A DNA stretch of 64,000 bases from NCBI RefSeq assembly GCF_019972155.1, contig NZ_BOVL01000026.1, positions 136,634 through 200,633 of the forward strand, read 5' to 3'. Positions 25,545-34,706 of the stretch are shown one piece after another. Position 1 is the first letter of the stretch. Every line of letters starts with the position of its first letter. Below the pieces are notes generated by a model. The model saw only the letters and a program-made list of their open reading frames with translations, was not told the DNA's origin and did not search any database. The position numbers and the translations under genes were made by a program. The DNA comes from Bradyrhizobium sp. RD5-C2. GTDB lineage: Bacteria > Pseudomonadota > Alphaproteobacteria > Rhizobiales > Xanthobacteraceae.

Positions 25545-26974
25545 GCACGATGTTGTGGACCTCGGATGCGATGGTGCAAGCGATGCGCGCCGCCACGCAA
25601 GGCGCATTGCCGGAGGGCGTCACCGGTCTCTCGATCGACAGCCGCACCATCGCGCCGGGCGATGCGTATTTTGCCATCAAGGGCGACGTCCATGACGGCC
25701 ACGCCTTCGTCGCGGCGGCGCTGAAGGCCGGCGCCGGGCTCGCGGTGGTCGAGACCGCGCAGCGCGAAAAATTTCCCGCCGACGCGCCGCTGCTGGTGGT
25801 CGATGACGTGCTCGCCGGCCTCGTCGAGCTCGCGCATGCCTCGCGGGCGCGGCTCAAGGCGCAGATCATCGCGGTGACCGGCTCGGTCGGCAAGACCTCG
25901 ACCAAAGAGGCGCTGCGGCGCGTGCTGTCGGCGCAGGGCGAGACGCACGCGTCGGTCGCGTCGTTCAACAATCATTGGGGCGTGCCGCTGTCGCTGGCGC
26001 GCTGTCCGGCGAGCGCGCGCTTTGCGGTGTTCGAGATCGGCATGAACCATGCCGGCGAGATCACGCCGCTGGTCAAGATGGTGCGGCCGCATGTTGCCGT
26101 CATCACCACGATCGAGCCAGTGCATCTGGAGTTCTTCTCCGGCATCGAGGCGATCGCCGACGCCAAGGCGGAGATCTTCGCAGGGCTGGAGCCCAATGGC
26201 GCCGTCGTGCTCAACCGCGACAACGCCCAATTCGCGCGGCTGCAGAAGCAGGCGAAGAAGGCCGGCATCTCGCGCATCGTCTCGTTCGGCGCCGACAAGC
26301 GCGCCGAGGCGCGGCTGATCGACCTGTCGCTGCACGCGACCTGCTCGGCGGTGCATGCCGATATTCTGGACCATGACATCACCTACAAGATCGGCATGCC
26401 CGGCCGCCACATGGCGATGAACTCGCTCGCGGTGCTCGCGGGCGCCTCGCTGCTCGGCGCCGATATCGCGCGCGCGGCGCTGTCGCTGTCGCAGCTCGAG
26501 GCGCCGACCGGCCGCGGTCTTCGCCGCACGCTCGAGGTCGGCCATGGCGAGGCGACGCTGATCGACGAGAGCTACAACGCCAACCCGGCCTCGATGGGTG
26601 CCGCGCTCAACGTGCTCGGCCAGGCCCAGACCGGGCCGCACGGCCGCCGCATCGCCGTGCTCGGTGACATGCTCGAGCTCGGGCCGACCGGGCCCGACCT
26701 GCACCGCGGCCTCAACGAAGCCGTGACCGCCAACCGTATCGACCTCGTATATTGTTGTGGTCCGCTGATGCGGAATCTGTGGGATGCCCTTTCCACCGGC
26801 AAGCGGGGAGGCTATGCCGAGAGTTCGGCGGCGCTCGAAGCGCAGGCGGTCGCCGCGGTCCGTGCCGGTGACGTGATCATGGTGAAGGGCTCGCTGGGAT
26901 CGAAGATGAAGCTCATTGTCAGCGCGCTGGAAAAACGCTTCCCCGACAAGGCCGCGCACGAAGAAGCGGTATAG
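25541..26974 (+). CDS. murF: UDP-MurNAc-tripeptide:D-Ala-D-Ala ligase
   Basis: A 477-residue Mur ligase that completes the pentapeptide precursor by adding D-alanyl-D-alanine. The ATP-binding loop is GSVGKTS at 114-120, followed by SFNNHWGVPLSL and EIGMNHAGEI, all diagnostic of MurF, and later DESYNANPASM. The ATGA overlap with murE implies coupled translation. mraY starts ten bases after the stop. Confidence 0.97.
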   Translation: MSTMLWTSDAMVQAMRAATQGALPEGVTGLSIDSRTIAPGDAYFAIKGDVHDGHAFVAAALKAGAGLAVVETAQREKFPADAPLLVVDDVLAGLVELAHASRARLKAQIIAVTGSVGKTSTKEALRRVLSAQGETHASVASFNNHWGVPLSLARCPASARFAVFEIGMNHAGEITPLVKMVRPHVAVITTIEPVHLEFFSGIEAIADAKAEIFAGLEPNGAVVLNRDNAQFARLQKQAKKAGISRIVSFGADKRAEARLIDLSLHATCSAVHADILDHDITYKIGMPGRHMAMNSLAVLAGASLLGADIARAALSLSQLEAPTGRGLRRTLEVGHGEATLIDESYNANPASMGAALNVLGQAQTGPHGRRIAVLGDMLELGPTGPDLHRGLNEAVTANRIDLVYCCGPLMRNLWDALSTGKRGGYAESSAALEAQAVAAVRAGDVIMVKGSLGSKMKLIVSALEKRFPDKAAHEEAV

Positions 26975-26984
26975 GACTTTTTGA

Positions 26985-28091
26985 ATGTTCTACTGGTTGA
27001 TCGAACTGTCCAACACCGTTCCGGGGTTTGGGGCATTCCGCAGCGCTCTGAACGTGTTCCGCTACATCACCTTCCGCACCGGCGGCGCGATGGTGACCGG
27101 CGCGCTGTTCGTGTTCCTGTTCGGGCCCTGGATCATCGATCATCTGCGGCTGCGGCAGGGCAAGGGCCAGCCGATCCGCACCGATGGTCCGCAGTCGCAT
27201 TTGATCTCCAAGAAGGGCACGCCCACCATGGGCGGGCTGATGATCCTGTCCGGGCTCGTGGTGTCGACGCTGCTCTGGGCCAACCCGCTCAATCCCTATG
27301 TCTGGATCGTGCTGGCGGTGACGCTCGGCTTCGGCTTCGTCGGCTTCTATGACGATTATCTGAAGGTCACAAAGCAGTCGCACAGCGGCTTCGCCGGCAG
27401 GCTCAGGCTCCTGATCGAGGCGGCGATCGGGCTCGCCGCCACCTACGCGCTGGTCCGGCTCGGGCGTGACGTGTCCTCGACCTCGCTTGTGATTCCGTTC
27501 TTCAAGGACCTCGTGATCAATTTCGGCTGGTTCTTCGTGATCTTCGGCGCCTTCGTGATGGTCGGCGCCGGCAACGCGGTGAACCTGACCGACGGCCTCG
27601 ACGGCCTTGCCATCGTGCCGGTCATGATCGCAGCCGCGAGCTTCGGCATGATCTCGTATCTGACCGGCAACGCGGTGTTCTCGGATTACCTGCAGATCAA
27701 CTACGTCGCCGGCACCGGCGAACTGGCGGTGCTCTGCGGCGCGGTGCTTGGCGCGGGCCTCGGCTTCCTCTGGTTCAACGCGCCGCCGGCCTCGATCTTC
27801 ATGGGCGACACCGGCTCGCTCGCGCTCGGCGGCATGTTGGGTGCCACCGCGGTTGCGGTGAAGCACGAGATCGTGCTCGCCGTGATCGGCGGCCTGTTCG
27901 TGCTGGAGGCGGTCTCGGTCATCGTGCAGGTCACCTCGTTCAAGCTCACGGGAAAACGCGTGTTCCGGATGGCGCCGCTGCACCATCATTTCGAGCAGAA
28001 GGGCTGGACCGAGCCGCAGATCGTGATCAGGTTCTGGATCATCTCGGTGATGCTGGCACTCGCCGGCCTTTCCACCCTCAAGCTGCGCTGA
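26985..28091 (+). CDS. mraY: Phospho-MurNAc-pentapeptide transferase (lipid I synthesis)
   Basis: A 368-residue inner-membrane enzyme with about ten helices. It transfers phospho-MurNAc-pentapeptide to undecaprenyl phosphate. The catalytic region shows GFYDDYLK, the loop GNAVNLTDGLDGLA with conserved aspartates, FMGDTGSLALGG, and the HHHFEQKGW histidine loop. The KKGTPTMGGL segment near residue 70 is also family-typical. It follows murF and precedes murD by eight bases. Confidence 0.97.
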   Translation: MFYWLIELSNTVPGFGAFRSALNVFRYITFRTGGAMVTGALFVFLFGPWIIDHLRLRQGKGQPIRTDGPQSHLISKKGTPTMGGLMILSGLVVSTLLWANPLNPYVWIVLAVTLGFGFVGFYDDYLKVTKQSHSGFAGRLRLLIEAAIGLAATYALVRLGRDVSSTSLVIPFFKDLVINFGWFFVIFGAFVMVGAGNAVNLTDGLDGLAIVPVMIAAASFGMISYLTGNAVFSDYLQINYVAGTGELAVLCGAVLGAGLGFLWFNAPPASIFMGDTGSLALGGMLGATAVAVKHEIVLAVIGGLFVLEAVSVIVQVTSFKLTGKRVFRMAPLHHHFEQKGWTEPQIVIRFWIISVMLALAGLSTLKLR

Positions 28092-28099
28092 GCGCCATC

Positions 28100-29500
28100 A
28101 TGGTTCCGGTCACCTCCTTCTCGGGCAAGACGGTCGCAGTCTTCGGGCTCGGTGGCTCCGGGCTCGCGAGCTGCCACGCGCTGAAGGCCGGTGGCGCGGA
28201 GGTGGTCGCGGCCGACGACAGTGCCGACAACGTCGCCAAGGCGGCGCAGGCCGGCTTCACCACCGCTGATCTGCGCACGGTGTCGTGGGCGAATTTCGCC
28301 GCGCTGATCCTGACCCCCGGCGCACCGCTGACCCATCCGGCGCCGCACTGGAGCGTGCTGATGGCGCGCGAGGCCGGTGTCGAGGTGATCGGCGACGTCG
28401 AACTGTTCTGCCGCGAGCGGCGCCGTCACGCACCGAACGCCCCGTTCGTCGCCATCACCGGCACCAACGGCAAGTCGACGACCACAGCGCTGATCGCGCA
28501 TCTGATGAAGGTGGCAGGCTACGACACCCAGATGGGCGGCAATATCGGCACCGCGATCCTGTCGCTGGAGCCGCCGCGGATGGGCCGCGTCCATGTCATC
28601 GAGATGTCGTCCTACCAGATCGACCTTGCGCCGTCGCTCGATCCCTCGGTCGGCATCCTGATCAACATCAGCGAGGACCACATCGATCGCCACGGCACGC
28701 TGGCGCACTACGCCGCGGTCAAGGAGCGGCTGGTCGCGGGTGTGCAGCAGGGCGGCACCGCGATCGTCGGCGTCGACGACGGCTGGTGCCGCGACATCGC
28801 CGACCGGCTCGATCGCGCCGGCAAGCGTGTGGTGCGCATCTCGGTGAAGAACCCGCTGCCCGACGGTCTTTATGTCGAGCACGAGAGCATCGTGCGCGCC
28901 TCGGGCGCGGCGCGCAGCGAGATCGCGCGTCTCGGCGGCATTGGCTCGCTGCGCGGCCTGCACAATGCGCAGAACGCCGCCTGCGCCTCGGCCTGTGCGC
29001 TGGCGATGGGGATCGCGACCGATGTGTTGCAGAACGCCCTGCGCAGCTTCCCGGGTCTGGCGCATCGCATGGAGCAGGTCGGCCGCCGCGGCAACGTGCT
29101 GTTCGTCAACGACTCCAAGGGCACCAACGCGGATGCCGCCGCGCATGCGCTGTCGTCGTTCGCCGACATCTACTGGATTGCCGGCGGCAAGCCGAAGGCC
29201 GGCGGCATCACGGGCCTCACCGGCTATTTCCCGCGCATCCGCAAGGCCTATCTGATCGGCGAGGCGGCGGCCGAATTCTCCGGCACGCTCGGTGACCGCG
29301 TCCCGCATGACATGTCCGGCACGCTCGACGTCGCGATCGCCGGCGCCGCGCGCGATGCGGAAGCGTCGGGGCTCGCAGAGGCCGTCGTGCTGCTGTCGCC
29401 GGCGTGTGCGTCGTTCGACCAGTACCGCAATTTCGAAATCCGCGGCACCGCCTTCCGCGACATCGTCCAGGCGCTGCCGGGTGTGAAGCCGGTGGTGTGA
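28100..29500 (+). CDS. murD: UDP-MurNAc-L-alanine:D-glutamate ligase
   Basis: A 466-residue Mur ligase that adds D-glutamate, the second residue of the stem peptide. It has an N-terminal UDP-binding fold (VAVFGLGGSGLASCHAL), the P-loop GTNGKSTTT near residue 120, EMSSYQIDLAP and the HRMEQV, NDSKGTNADA block, and SPACASFDQYRNFEIRG near the end. It starts eight bases after mraY. A repeat-filled 384-bp gap separates it from ftsW. Confidence 0.97.
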   Translation: MVPVTSFSGKTVAVFGLGGSGLASCHALKAGGAEVVAADDSADNVAKAAQAGFTTADLRTVSWANFAALILTPGAPLTHPAPHWSVLMAREAGVEVIGDVELFCRERRRHAPNAPFVAITGTNGKSTTTALIAHLMKVAGYDTQMGGNIGTAILSLEPPRMGRVHVIEMSSYQIDLAPSLDPSVGILINISEDHIDRHGTLAHYAAVKERLVAGVQQGGTAIVGVDDGWCRDIADRLDRAGKRVVRISVKNPLPDGLYVEHESIVRASGAARSEIARLGGIGSLRGLHNAQNAACASACALAMGIATDVLQNALRSFPGLAHRMEQVGRRGNVLFVNDSKGTNADAAAHALSSFADIYWIAGGKPKAGGITGLTGYFPRIRKAYLIGEAAAEFSGTLGDRVPHDMSGTLDVAIAGAARDAEASGLAEAVVLLSPACASFDQYRNFEIRGTAFRDIVQALPGVKPVV

Positions 29501-29884
29501 GAGCCTGCAGAATTGTAGGATGGGTAGCGTAGCGAACCCATCAGATCGCGCCACGCATTCGCTGTCGTCCCGGCCTAGTGCGCGATTGCGCACGGGGACC
29601 CATAACTCATCGTCGTCCTGGCGAAAGCCAGGACCCATTACCCCAAATCTCAATTGTTGCGCGACGCTGGGGCCGCCATCCTCTTCATCATTGAATGCGG
29701 TGGTTATGGGTCCTGGCTTTCGCCAGGACGACGGCTGTGTGAGGCGACCGCATGCCCGGATGGCGACACCGGAGGCGCCGCGGGCCTCCCAATCCACCTC
29801 CCTCAAAAGTTACCGATCCCGTTAATCCCTTGGAAACCATCCTGCGCCACGAATGAACGTTATCTCTGCCATCTGGGGACGCCC
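29501..29884. repeat. 384-bp repeat-filled gap between murD and ftsW
   Basis: No gene is visible. The region holds a GATGGGTAGCGTAGCGAACCC hairpin element (about 29518-29540; truncated here to its core GGGTAGCGTAGCGAACCC), a CGTCCCGG...CGGGGACCCAT element with GTGCGCGATTGCGCAC near 29566-29610, and a larger palindrome at 29611-29733 with arms CGTCGTCCTGGCGAAAGCC and its complement. The last 150 bases lead to ftsW and may contain its promoter; I cannot define one. Confidence 0.75.
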
Positions 29885-31036
29885 ATGCTCGCCCGTGACC
29901 AACGCACCCCGTTCTCGGACTGGTGGTGGACCGTCGACAAGCTGCTGCTTGTGGCGATCGCCGCGTTGATGCTGGCCGGCGTCATCCTGTCGCTGGCGGC
30001 GAGCCCGCCGGTCGCGACCCGGATCGGGCTCGATCCGTTCCACTTCTTCAACCGCCACGTCATGTTCCTGGTGCCGTCGCTGATCGTGCTGATCGGGGTG
30101 TCGTTCATGACGCCGCGGCAGATCCGGCGCACTGCGCTGATCGTGTTCGCGGTCTCGATCGTGCTGATCGTGCTGACGCTGCTGATCGGGCCCGAGGTCA
30201 AGGGCTCGCGGCGCTGGATCACGTTGCTCGGCGTCAACATCCAGGCTTCCGAAGCTGCCAAGCCCTCGTTCGTCATCGTCGCGGCCTGGCTGTTTGCGGA
30301 ATCGACCAAGCGGCCGGAGATGCCGGCAACCTCGATGGCGCTGGTGCTCTTGATGATGCTGGTCACGCTGCTGGTGATGGAGCCCGACTTCGGCCAGACC
30401 ATGCTGATCCTCACCGTGTGGGGAGCGCTGTTCTTCATCGCGGGCATGCGGATGATCTGGGTGTTCGGGCTCGCCGGCGCCGCCGGCGCCGGCCTGTTCG
30501 GCGCCTATCTTTTGGTGCCGCACGTCGCGGGCCGCATCAAGCGTTTCATGAATCCGGCCTCCGGCGACACCTTCCAGGTCGACACCGCGATGGAAGCGTT
30601 CTGGAATGGCGGCTGGTTCGGGCTCGGGCCGGGCGAGGGCATCGCCAAGCGCAGCCTGCCGGACAGCCACACCGACTTCGTGTTCGCGGTGGCGGCGGAA
30701 GAGTTCGGCATCATCCTCTGCCTGATGCTGGTCGCGCTGTTCGGCTTCATCGTGATCCGCACGCTGACCCGCGCCTATGCCACCGAGGACATGTTCTCGC
30801 GCTTTGCGGCATCGGGGCTTGCGATCCTGTTCGGCGTGCAGGCGACCATCAACATGGCGGTCAATCTGCAACTGATCCCGGCCAAGGGCATGACGCTGCC
30901 GTTCATCTCCTATGGCGGCTCCTCATTCGTCTCGCTGGCCTATGGCGTCGGCATGATGCTGGCGCTGACGCGGCAGCGGCCGCGCACCGAGATCGAATCG
31001 ATGGAAGGCGCCAGCGCTCGGCGCGCCTATGCATGA
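29885..31036 (+). CDS. ftsW: Septal peptidoglycan polymerase (SEDS) FtsW
   Basis: A 383-residue, ten-helix SEDS glycosyltransferase that polymerises lipid II at the septum with FtsI. Key segments: GSRRWITLLGVNIQASEAAKPS, FMNPASGDTFQV, LPDSHTDFVFAVAAEEFG, and GMTLPFISYGGSSF. The acidic residue in MEPDFGQT is conserved. The ATG at 29885 (MLARDQRT) matches family length; upstream in-frame sequence is repeat DNA. A repeat of about 80 bp separates it from murG. Confidence 0.96.
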   Translation: MLARDQRTPFSDWWWTVDKLLLVAIAALMLAGVILSLAASPPVATRIGLDPFHFFNRHVMFLVPSLIVLIGVSFMTPRQIRRTALIVFAVSIVLIVLTLLIGPEVKGSRRWITLLGVNIQASEAAKPSFVIVAAWLFAESTKRPEMPATSMALVLLMMLVTLLVMEPDFGQTMLILTVWGALFFIAGMRMIWVFGLAGAAGAGLFGAYLLVPHVAGRIKRFMNPASGDTFQVDTAMEAFWNGGWFGLGPGEGIAKRSLPDSHTDFVFAVAAEEFGIILCLMLVALFGFIVIRTLTRAYATEDMFSRFAASGLAILFGVQATINMAVNLQLIPAKGMTLPFISYGGSSFVSLAYGVGMMLALTRQRPRTEIESMEGASARRAYA

Positions 31037-31042
31037 AGCTTC

Positions 31043-31123
31043 CCGTTGGCATTGCGAGGAGCGCCATGGATTGCTCCGCCTTCGCCAAGGCTTCGGCGGA
31101 CAAGTCGCTTCGCTCGCAATGAC
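31043..31123. repeat. CATTGCGAGGAGC repeat between ftsW and murG
   Basis: GGCATTGCGAGGAGCG at the left and GCTTCGCTCGCAATGACGG at the right form outer arms, with a CCGCCTTCGCCAAGGCTTCGGCGG inner hairpin cited by its outer CCGCC/GGCGG. It is a relative of the repeat at 19390, inside an otherwise compact operon. Confidence 0.85.
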
Positions 31124-31139
31124 GGTATAAATTGTAGCC

Positions 31140-32240
31140 ATGGCTGAGTCCCCCCTGATTCTGCTGGCGGCCGGTGGCACCGGCGGCCATCTGTTCCCGG
31201 CCGAAGCGCTCGCCGTGGAATTGATCAGGCGTGGCCTGCGGGTGCGGCTAGCGACCGACGGCCGCGCGCTGCGTTACTCCGGCCTGTTCGGCCGGGAGAG
31301 CATCGAGCTGGTGCCGAGCGCGACCGTGCGCAGCCGCAACCCGATCTCGCTGGCGCACACCGTGCTGATGCTCGGCTACGGCACGCTGGTGGCCGCCAAT
31401 GTGGTGCGCCGGCTGAAGCCGTCGGCCGTCGTCGGCTTCGGCGGTTACCCGACCTTGCCGCCGCTGATGGCGGCGCGGATGCTTGGCGTCCCCGGCATCA
31501 TTCATGACGCCAACGCGGTGCTCGGCCGCGCCAACCGCTTCCTCTCCGGCCGCGTCAACGCGATCGCGACCTCGCTGCCCGGCGTGCTCGATCGCGATCC
31601 TGCGCTCGCCGGCAAGGCGACCACCGTCGGCACGCCGATGCGGCCGGCAATCCTCGCCGCCGCTGCGGTGAAATACACCCCGCCCGCGTTGAACGGCCCG
31701 CTGCGCCTGCTCGTCGTCGGCGGCAGCCAGGGCGCGCGGGTGATGAGCGACATCGTGCCGCCGGCGATCGAGCAGCTCGATCCCGCGCTGTGGAGCCGCC
31801 TGATCATCACCCAGCAGGTGCGCGAAGAGGACATGGCGCGGGTGCGCGCGGTCTATGATCGGCTCAAGATCGATGCCGAGCTCGCGCCGTTCTTTCCTGA
31901 CCTGCCGGCGCGGCTGGCCTCGAGCCAGCTCGTGATCTCGCGTTCCGGCGCCGGTACCGTCGCCGAGCTCGCCGCGATCGGCCGGCCCTCGATCCTGGTG
32001 CCGCTGCCGGGCGCCATCGATCAGGACCAGTTCGCCAATGCCGGTGTGCTGTCGCAGGCGAATGGCGCGCTACGCATCACGCAGGGCGACTTCACGCCCG
32101 AAAGACTCGCGGCCGAGATATCGGCCTTCGCCGCCGCGCCCGAGAGACTGACCGCGATGGCGGATGCGGCGCGCAGCGTCGGCCGGCTCGATGCCGCCGA
32201 GCGGCTGGCCGATCTGGTTGCCAAGGTGGCCGGGATTTGA
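31140..32240 (+). CDS. murG: Lipid II synthase, UDP-GlcNAc transferase
   Basis: A 366-residue membrane-associated GT28 glycosyltransferase that converts lipid I to lipid II. The N-terminal Gly-rich loop is AAGGTGGHLFPAEALA, a second Gly loop is VVGGSQGARVMSD, and the donor-binding LVISRSGAGTVAELAAIGRPSILVPLP, cited in part, with DQDQFANA follows. The hydrophobic patch around residues 70-85 contacts the membrane. It precedes a methyltransferase-like gene that is not part of the standard dcw set. Confidence 0.97.
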   Translation: MAESPLILLAAGGTGGHLFPAEALAVELIRRGLRVRLATDGRALRYSGLFGRESIELVPSATVRSRNPISLAHTVLMLGYGTLVAANVVRRLKPSAVVGFGGYPTLPPLMAARMLGVPGIIHDANAVLGRANRFLSGRVNAIATSLPGVLDRDPALAGKATTVGTPMRPAILAAAAVKYTPPALNGPLRLLVVGGSQGARVMSDIVPPAIEQLDPALWSRLIITQQVREEDMARVRAVYDRLKIDAELAPFFPDLPARLASSQLVISRSGAGTVAELAAIGRPSILVPLPGAIDQDQFANAGVLSQANGALRITQGDFTPERLAAEISAFAAAPERLTAMADAARSVGRLDAAERLADLVAKVAGI

Positions 32241-32277
32241 TGCGCCAATCCGGCAGGAGGCCGGGGGAGACTTGATC

Positions 32278-33117
32278 ATGACGGGTCTTTTGATCCACTC
32301 CGTCTCGGAATTCTCGGACCTGATCCTCGAAGCGCTGCGCGTGGCGGACGCGCGAGACATCGTCGAGATCGGAGCGGAGTATGGCGGCATGTCGGCGCTG
32401 CTTGCCGATCACTGCCGGGCCCGCGGCGGCCAGTTCACCAGCGTCGATCCGGCGCCGAAGCGCGAATTCCTTGATTGGGTGAGCGCCAATCCGGATGTGC
32501 GTCACGTCGCGAAACCCAGCCTCGATGCGTTCGGCGAGCTTGATGCCGTCGACGCCTGGATCGTCGACGGCGACCACAATTGGTACACGGTCTATCACGA
32601 GCTCCGGCAGATCGAGGCGATCAGCCGCCGTGACGGCAAGCCGGTGCTGGTCTTCCTCCACGATGTCGGCTGGCCCTGCGGGCGGCGTGACATGTATTAC
32701 GCGCCCGGCCAGATTCCGGCTGAGTTTCGTCACCCGCACAGTTTCAACGCCGGCGCCACGCTGGATCGCCCGGCGCTGGTCGAGGGCCGCGGATTTCGCG
32801 GCGCGGGCTTCGCCGCATTCGCGAACGTCGCCGGCGGTGCGCGCAATGGCGTGATGACCGCGATCGATGACTTCCTGGCTGAGGAGCTGGCGCAGGGCAG
32901 GGAGTTCGGTTTTGCCGAGATCCCCGCCGTGTTCGGCCTCGGTGTGCTGTTCGATATGAACGCTGCCTGGAGTGGACAGCTTGCCGAGCTCGTGCTGCCC
33001 TATCACCAGAACAAGCTGCTGCGCGCGCTCGAGACCAACCGGCTGCGCAATTATCTTCGCGTCATCGAGATGCAGGACGAGTTTGCGGCGCGCGCCGTGC
33101 GGCCGGGAGCGGCGTAA
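32278..33117 (+). CDS. Class I SAM methyltransferase-like protein inside the dcw cluster
   Basis: A 279-residue cytoplasmic protein. IVEIGAEYGGMSALLADHC at about 27-45 resembles a SAM-binding Gly loop, then TSVDPAPKREF (acidic residue at strand 2) and WIVDGDHNWYTVYHEL, a pattern seen in Methyltransf_24-type proteins. A HDVGWPCGRRDMYY stretch adds possible metal or active-site residues. It is encoded between murG and murC, 37 bp after murG, with an AGGAGG ribosome site further upstream than ideal and GGGGGAG closer. The acceptor is unknown. I infer cotranscription with the mur genes. Confidence 0.7.
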   Translation: MTGLLIHSVSEFSDLILEALRVADARDIVEIGAEYGGMSALLADHCRARGGQFTSVDPAPKREFLDWVSANPDVRHVAKPSLDAFGELDAVDAWIVDGDHNWYTVYHELRQIEAISRRDGKPVLVFLHDVGWPCGRRDMYYAPGQIPAEFRHPHSFNAGATLDRPALVEGRGFRGAGFAAFANVAGGARNGVMTAIDDFLAEELAQGREFGFAEIPAVFGLGVLFDMNAAWSGQLAELVLPYHQNKLLRALETNRLRNYLRVIEMQDEFAARAVRPGAA

Positions 33118-33302
33118 CCGCCGGCCGGGATGGAGATGTCCGTGACGTCAGATCACCAGCACTGGCCGGTAGCTGACAACAGCGACATTTCCGCGGCTGC
33201 GGGGTGGAAAAAGCCCTTGTCACGCATGGGAAAAGCGGGGCATCCAGTAGTCTGCGCGACCAATGTGAGGCGCACAGAGACGATGATATCAGGAACCGGA
33301 TC

Positions 33303-34706
33303 ATGAGACTGCCGCGCGAGATCGGACCCATTCACTTCGTCGGGATCGGCGGCATCGGCATGAGCGGCATCGCCGAGGTGCTGATCAATCTCGGCTACAC
33401 GGTGCAGGGCTCCGACGCATCGGACAATTACAACCTCGACCGGCTGCGCAAGAAGGGCGCCAAGGTCTCGGTCGGCCACACCGCCGAGAACGTCGATGGC
33501 GCCGATGTCGTCGTGGTCTCGACCGCGATCAAGCGCGACAATCCGGAGCTGATGGCGGCGCGCGCGCGGCGCATTCCCGTGGTGCGGCGCGCCGAGATGC
33601 TGGCGGAATTGATGCGGCTGAAGAGCTGCGTTGCGATCGCCGGCACCCATGGCAAGACCACCACGACGACGATGGTTGCGACCTTGCTCGACGCAGGCGG
33701 GCTCGATCCGACCGTGATCAACGGCGGCATCATCAATGCCTATGGCTCCAATGCGCGGCTCGGCGCCGGCGACTGGATGGTGGTCGAGGCAGACGAGAGC
33801 GACGGTACGTTTTTGAAGCTGCCGTCCGATGTCGTCATCGTCACCAACATCGATCCCGAGCATCTCGATCACTTCAAGACCTTCGAGGCGATCCAGGACG
33901 CGTTCCGCAATTTCGTCGAGAACGTTCCGTTCTATGGTTTTGCCGTGATGTGCACAGATCATCCGGTGGTGCAAACGCTGGTCGGCAAGATCGAGGACCG
34001 CCGCATCATCACCTATGGGCAGAATCCGCAGGTCGACGCGCAGCTGCTGGACCTGACGCCGATGGGCGGCGGCTCGAAGTTCACGGTTGCGATCCGCGAT
34101 CGCAAGTCAGGCGCGACGCACGAGATCGCTGATATCATGCTGCCGATGCCGGGGCGCCACAACGCGTCGAACGCGACGGCGGCGATCGCGGTCGCGCATC
34201 AGCTTGGCGTGTCCGACGATGTGATCCGCCAGGCCATGGCCGGCTTCGGCGGCGTCAAGCGGCGCTTCACCAAGACCGGTGAGACCAACGGCATCACCGT
34301 GATCGACGATTACGGTCATCATCCGGTCGAGATCGCGGCTGTGCTGAAGGCGGCGCGGGAATCCACCAACGGCAAGATCGTCGCCGTGGTGCAGCCGCAT
34401 CGCTACACTCGCTTGCAGTCGCTGTTCGAGGAATTCTGCACCTGCTTCAACGATGCCGACGCGGTCGTGGTTGCCGACGTCTATCCGGCCGGCGAGGCGC
34501 CGATCGCAGGAATCGACCGCGACCATTTCGCCGCCGGCCTGCGCGCCCACGGTCATCGCAACGTTGTCCCGCTGCCGAACGCCGGCGAGCTCGCTAAGAT
34601 CGTTCACGGCCTCGCGAAGTCCGGCGACCTCGTCGTCTGCCTCGGCGCCGGCAACATCACGCAATGGGCCTACGCACTGCCGGACGAATTGAAGGCGCTG
34701 GGGTGA
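33303..34706 (+). CDS. murC: UDP-MurNAc:L-alanine ligase
   Basis: A 467-residue Mur ligase that adds L-alanine, the first residue of the stem peptide. It has the N-terminal HFVGIGGIGMSGIAEVL, the P-loop GTHGKTT at 114-120, EADESDGTFL, NIDPEHLDHF and DDYGHHPVEI. The ATG at 33303 (MRLPREIG) gives the normal length; an in-frame start at 33204 would add an unconserved segment. murB begins within its stop codon region. Confidence 0.97.
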   Translation: MRLPREIGPIHFVGIGGIGMSGIAEVLINLGYTVQGSDASDNYNLDRLRKKGAKVSVGHTAENVDGADVVVVSTAIKRDNPELMAARARRIPVVRRAEMLAELMRLKSCVAIAGTHGKTTTTTMVATLLDAGGLDPTVINGGIINAYGSNARLGAGDWMVVEADESDGTFLKLPSDVVIVTNIDPEHLDHFKTFEAIQDAFRNFVENVPFYGFAVMCTDHPVVQTLVGKIEDRRIITYGQNPQVDAQLLDLTPMGGGSKFTVAIRDRKSGATHEIADIMLPMPGRHNASNATAAIAVAHQLGVSDDVIRQAMAGFGGVKRRFTKTGETNGITVIDDYGHHPVEIAAVLKAARESTNGKIVAVVQPHRYTRLQSLFEEFCTCFNDADAVVVADVYPAGEAPIAGIDRDHFAAGLRAHGHRNVVPLPNAGELAKIVHGLAKSGDLVVCLGAGNITQWAYALPDELKALG

